From Coleofasciculus sp. S288 (lineage in GTDB: Bacteria > Cyanobacteriota > Cyanobacteriia > Cyanobacteriales > Coleofasciculaceae): a DNA stretch of 6,955 nt. Both the position numbers and the translations under genes were made by a program. This document shows positions 5,555-6,955 of this stretch, in pieces (the stretch's first letter is position 1; every line of letters starts with the position of its first letter). The stretch is from contig JAIUYC010000196.1 of NCBI GenBank assembly GCA_020216575.1, positions 1 to 6,955 on the forward strand, in the 5' to 3' direction. The notes under the pieces were generated by a model. That model was not told the DNA's origin, did not search any database, and saw only the letters and a list, made by a program, of their open reading frames with translations.

Positions 5555-6130
5555 ATGCAAAACCCGCCGACCAACCGTTACACGCCACCCGCCTCGACCA
5601 ACACTTACTCCCCATCTGTCCCGATTTCTGTCTACCGGGAGTTAGCCGCTGAGTTGCAGGCAGCACAGGCGATGCTGGAGTCACTGAATGCTCAAAATCA
5701 ACAGTTGCTCAAACAAAATCAACAGTTGCGAGACGAAGTTGCCAAAGTCATTCACTCAGCCCAGCACCTTCAGCAGGTTCTCGATGCGTCTAATCCAGTG
5801 AGTAGAGTGGAGCCGCCTCGCTCGCGAACAAGTATGCCGCCGGAACCTCGTCCCGTCGTGCCGCCCCCGCCACCTCGCCCAGCAGCACATGCTCCATCCG
5901 TCGAATTTCCACCTCCTCCTCACGAATCCGAACCTGCTTCATCCTCCTATAGAGAGACGTTGGTCATCGAACAGGAAGAACCTCGCCCCCGCCGCACTCC
6001 ACCGTCAGAGGGTGTTTCAGACATTAATGGCTGGATGTTAGTCGTAGCTATCTTGCTAATCGTGTTGACAGCCTTTGGCACGGGCTTTTTGATCGTGAAG
6101 CCACTGTTAAATAACAACAACAATCGTTAA
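5555..6130 (+). CDS. hypothetical coiled-coil, proline-rich, C-terminally membrane-anchored protein
   Basis: The product has 191 residues and belongs to no family I can name. Residues 1-25 are Pro/Thr/Ser-rich. Residues 27-76 form a clear coiled coil: L34, L41, N48, N55, V62 are spaced by seven as one core position, and L30, A37, L44, L51, L58, V65 as the other. Asn in core positions favours a parallel dimer in known coiled coils. Residues about 81-155 are proline-rich and acidic/basic, including a five-proline run. Residues 160-181 (WMLVVAILLIVLTAFGTGFLIV) give one membrane helix, followed by KP and an asparagine run to the end. There is no signal peptide, so the coiled coil is probably cytoplasmic (tail-anchored topology). 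The ATG at 5555 is preferred because a good promoter lies at 5515-5523; GTG at 5525 or TTG at 5498 would lengthen it. It stands alone between thiD and a convergent ferredoxin gene. A scaffold or adaptor role is inference only. Confidence 0.85.
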   Translation: MQNPPTNRYTPPASTNTYSPSVPISVYRELAAELQAAQAMLESLNAQNQQLLKQNQQLRDEVAKVIHSAQHLQQVLDASNPVSRVEPPRSRTSMPPEPRPVVPPPPPRPAAHAPSVEFPPPPHESEPASSSYRETLVIEQEEPRPRRTPPSEGVSDINGWMLVVAILLIVLTAFGTGFLIVKPLLNNNNNR

Positions 6131-6312
6131 GCTGACGAATAGCTCTCAGGTTGATGAGTGGTATCGGTGTTAGAACAGGCGTGTGTTTACCGCTTCATTC
6201 GCTTCAAAAAGCGCCCATAGCACGGACGAAAACCCGTTACCACGGAATCTAGTTGGCTCCCCGATAAAAACTGTTTAAGACGCTTCGTAGACTACTCTGT
6301 TGGTTCTAATTT

Positions 6313-6717
6313 TTATAAGTTAGTGGAAATTGCCTGAACCGGACAGGTAGGAATGCACTGCTCGCAGACGATGCAGCGCGATCGCGTAAAGTTGAGTTTA
6401 AAGGTTTGTCGGTCGAGCGTCAGGGCTTCGGTAGGACAGACGCCGGTACACAAGCCGCAATTGACACAGCTGTCTTCATCAATCAAAATCTCGCGGCTAA
6501 CCAGGGAAACATGGATGTCTTGCGATCGCATCCACTCAATTGCTGCATCCAACTCATCAATGTCTCCCGACAGTTCTACGACCAGTTTACCGATTTGATT
6601 GGGTGCGACTTGGGCGCGGATGATATTCGCCGCCACATTGAAATCCTTTGCCAGTCGGTATGTTACTGGCATTTGAACCGTGCGTTTGGGAAAGGTCAGC
6701 GTTACCCGTTTTTTCAT
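6313..6717 (-). CDS. NIL-domain 2[4Fe-4S] ferredoxin-like protein
   Basis: This 134-residue soluble protein joins a NIL domain (about 3-76, beta-alpha-beta fold otherwise found at the C-terminus of methionine ABC transporter ATPases, where it senses ligand) to a bacterial 2[4Fe-4S] ferredoxin domain (78-134). The cluster motifs are CxxCxxCxxxCP at C84/C87/C90/C94 and again at C115/C118/C121/C125. All eight cysteines are intact, so two low-potential clusters are expected, each motif giving one cysteine to the other cluster. Electron transfer linked to a sensed ligand is plausible, but the partner is unknown. The ATG at 6715-6717 is chosen because a longer frame to 6804 would run into the divergent gene's coding region and add an unrelated tail. 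A consensus TATAAT lies upstream. The gene converges with the coiled-coil protein gene across 182 bp with no clear terminator. Confidence 0.93.
   Translation of the reverse strand: MKKRVTLTFPKRTVQMPVTYRLAKDFNVAANIIRAQVAPNQIGKLVVELSGDIDELDAAIEWMRSQDIHVSLVSREILIDEDSCVNCGLCTGVCPTEALTLDRQTFKLNFTRSRCIVCEQCIPTCPVQAISTNL
6378..6385. repeat. HIP1 octamer within the NIL ferredoxin gene
   Basis: GCGATCGC lies between the two cysteine motifs, close to the second. Confidence 0.95.
6522..6529. repeat. HIP1 octamer within the NIL ferredoxin gene
   Basis: GCGATCGC lies in the NIL-domain coding part. Confidence 0.95.
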
Positions 6718-6751
6718 AGTCTTGTTAAAGTGTTTGTGTAAAAGATAACGA

Positions 6752-6781
6752 ATTATAAATTTGGTTAAGCATGGCTGCGAA
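6752..6781 (-). promoter_or_regulatory. candidate promoter of the NIL ferredoxin gene
   Basis: On the minus strand a perfect TATAAT (6752-6757) is preceded at 18 nt by TTCGCA (6776-6781), a 4/6 match to TTGACA. Transcription would begin near 6745, 28 nt before the ATG at 6717. The -35 would lie inside the first codons of the divergent gene. The same AT-rich core read on the plus strand (TATAAA, 6754-6759) is too close to the plus-strand ATG to be its usual promoter. Confidence 0.45.
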
Positions 6782-6955
6782 TTCACCTGACTCAGTACCG
6801 ACATCTCCTGAAGGAAATCAAGGTATCAACGGTACTCGCATTAGAAATTTTGTAATTGCGCTAGTTGCGATCGCTCTCGGTGTTCTCCTCTTCCTAGGAT
6901 TGCAAACCGAGACAGGTTCTACTACCCTAGACGCTCAAGCAGAGGAAGCCACACC
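6771..6955 (+). CDS. txlA: N-terminus of a TxlA/HCF164-type thioredoxin-like membrane protein (partial)
   Basis: The frame is open from the ATG at 6771 to the window end, about 61 residues. It shows a polar N-terminus (1-25, PDSVPTSPEG), one membrane helix at about 26-44 (FVIALVAIALGVLLFLGL), then QTETGSTTLDAQAEEATP. This leader and the post-helix sequence match my memory of cyanobacterial TxlA, relatives of the plant thylakoid protein HCF164, where a lumen/periplasm-facing thioredoxin domain with a CxxC follows and reduces cytochrome-assembly targets. That domain lies beyond the window, so the catalytic motif is not seen. It diverges from the NIL ferredoxin gene with 53 bp between starts. 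No Shine-Dalgarno sequence is present. Confidence 0.65.
   Translation, partial: MAANSPDSVPTSPEGNQGINGTRIRNFVIALVAIALGVLLFLGLQTETGSTTLDAQAEEAT
6867..6874. repeat. HIP1 octamer within the txlA-like gene
   Basis: GCGATCGC lies within the codons of the membrane helix. Confidence 0.95.

Noticed and set aside
6131..6312. Intrinsic terminator between the convergent genes
   Set aside because: Only a 5-bp hairpin (6200-6213) without a T tract on either strand is visible; not enough to call.
6718..6804. N-terminal extension of the NIL ferredoxin to an ATG at 6804
   Set aside because: The extra 29 residues are unrelated to the family, would overlap the divergent gene's start, and would place the consensus TATAAT inside coding sequence.

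Overview
The window is cyanobacterial. The adjacent ftsQ-ftsZ pair, an FtsZ with a long N-terminal extension, a NIL-domain 2[4Fe-4S] protein beside a TxlA/HCF164-type thioredoxin-like protein, seven copies of the HIP1 palindrome GCGATCGC (about one per kb, against roughly one per 65 kb by chance), and heptanucleotide tandem repeats between genes all point the same way. The repeats suggest a filamentous species; genus cannot be read from the sequence. The region is mostly ordinary chromosomal housekeeping DNA, and I see no phage, CRISPR, toxin-antitoxin or transposase gene.

Layout. At the left edge a plus-strand frame ends at 146 and may be the tail of a gene. A minus-strand P-loop ATPase of uncertain role fills 195-1529. 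A 439-bp gap (1530-1968) separates it from the divergent ftsQ. This gap is the most structured non-coding part of the window: a long interrupted inverted repeat, a further stem-loop, a nine-codon mini-ORF behind a strong Shine-Dalgarno sequence, and three abutting small palindromes just before ftsQ. ftsQ (1969-2841) and ftsZ (3043-4305) follow on the plus strand, with a 201-bp gap that probably carries an ftsZ promoter. thiD (4466-5293) comes next and is bracketed by two unrelated heptamer repeat elements. A small proline-rich protein with a coiled coil and one C-terminal membrane helix (5555-6130) follows, preceded by a good extended -10 promoter. At the right end a ferredoxin-like NIL protein (minus, 6313-6717) and the start of a TxlA-like gene (plus, from 6771) diverge from a shared 53-bp promoter region.

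Function. FtsQ and FtsZ are divisome components (membrane scaffold and cytoskeletal ring). ThiD supplies the pyrimidine half of thiamine diphosphate. The NIL ferredoxin and TxlA-like protein form a divergent redox pair. The ATPase and the coiled-coil membrane protein have no assignable function. Their position near division genes is suggestive only. I found no convincing candidate for a wholly new multi-gene system. The most interesting material is the non-coding structure upstream of ftsQ and around thiD.
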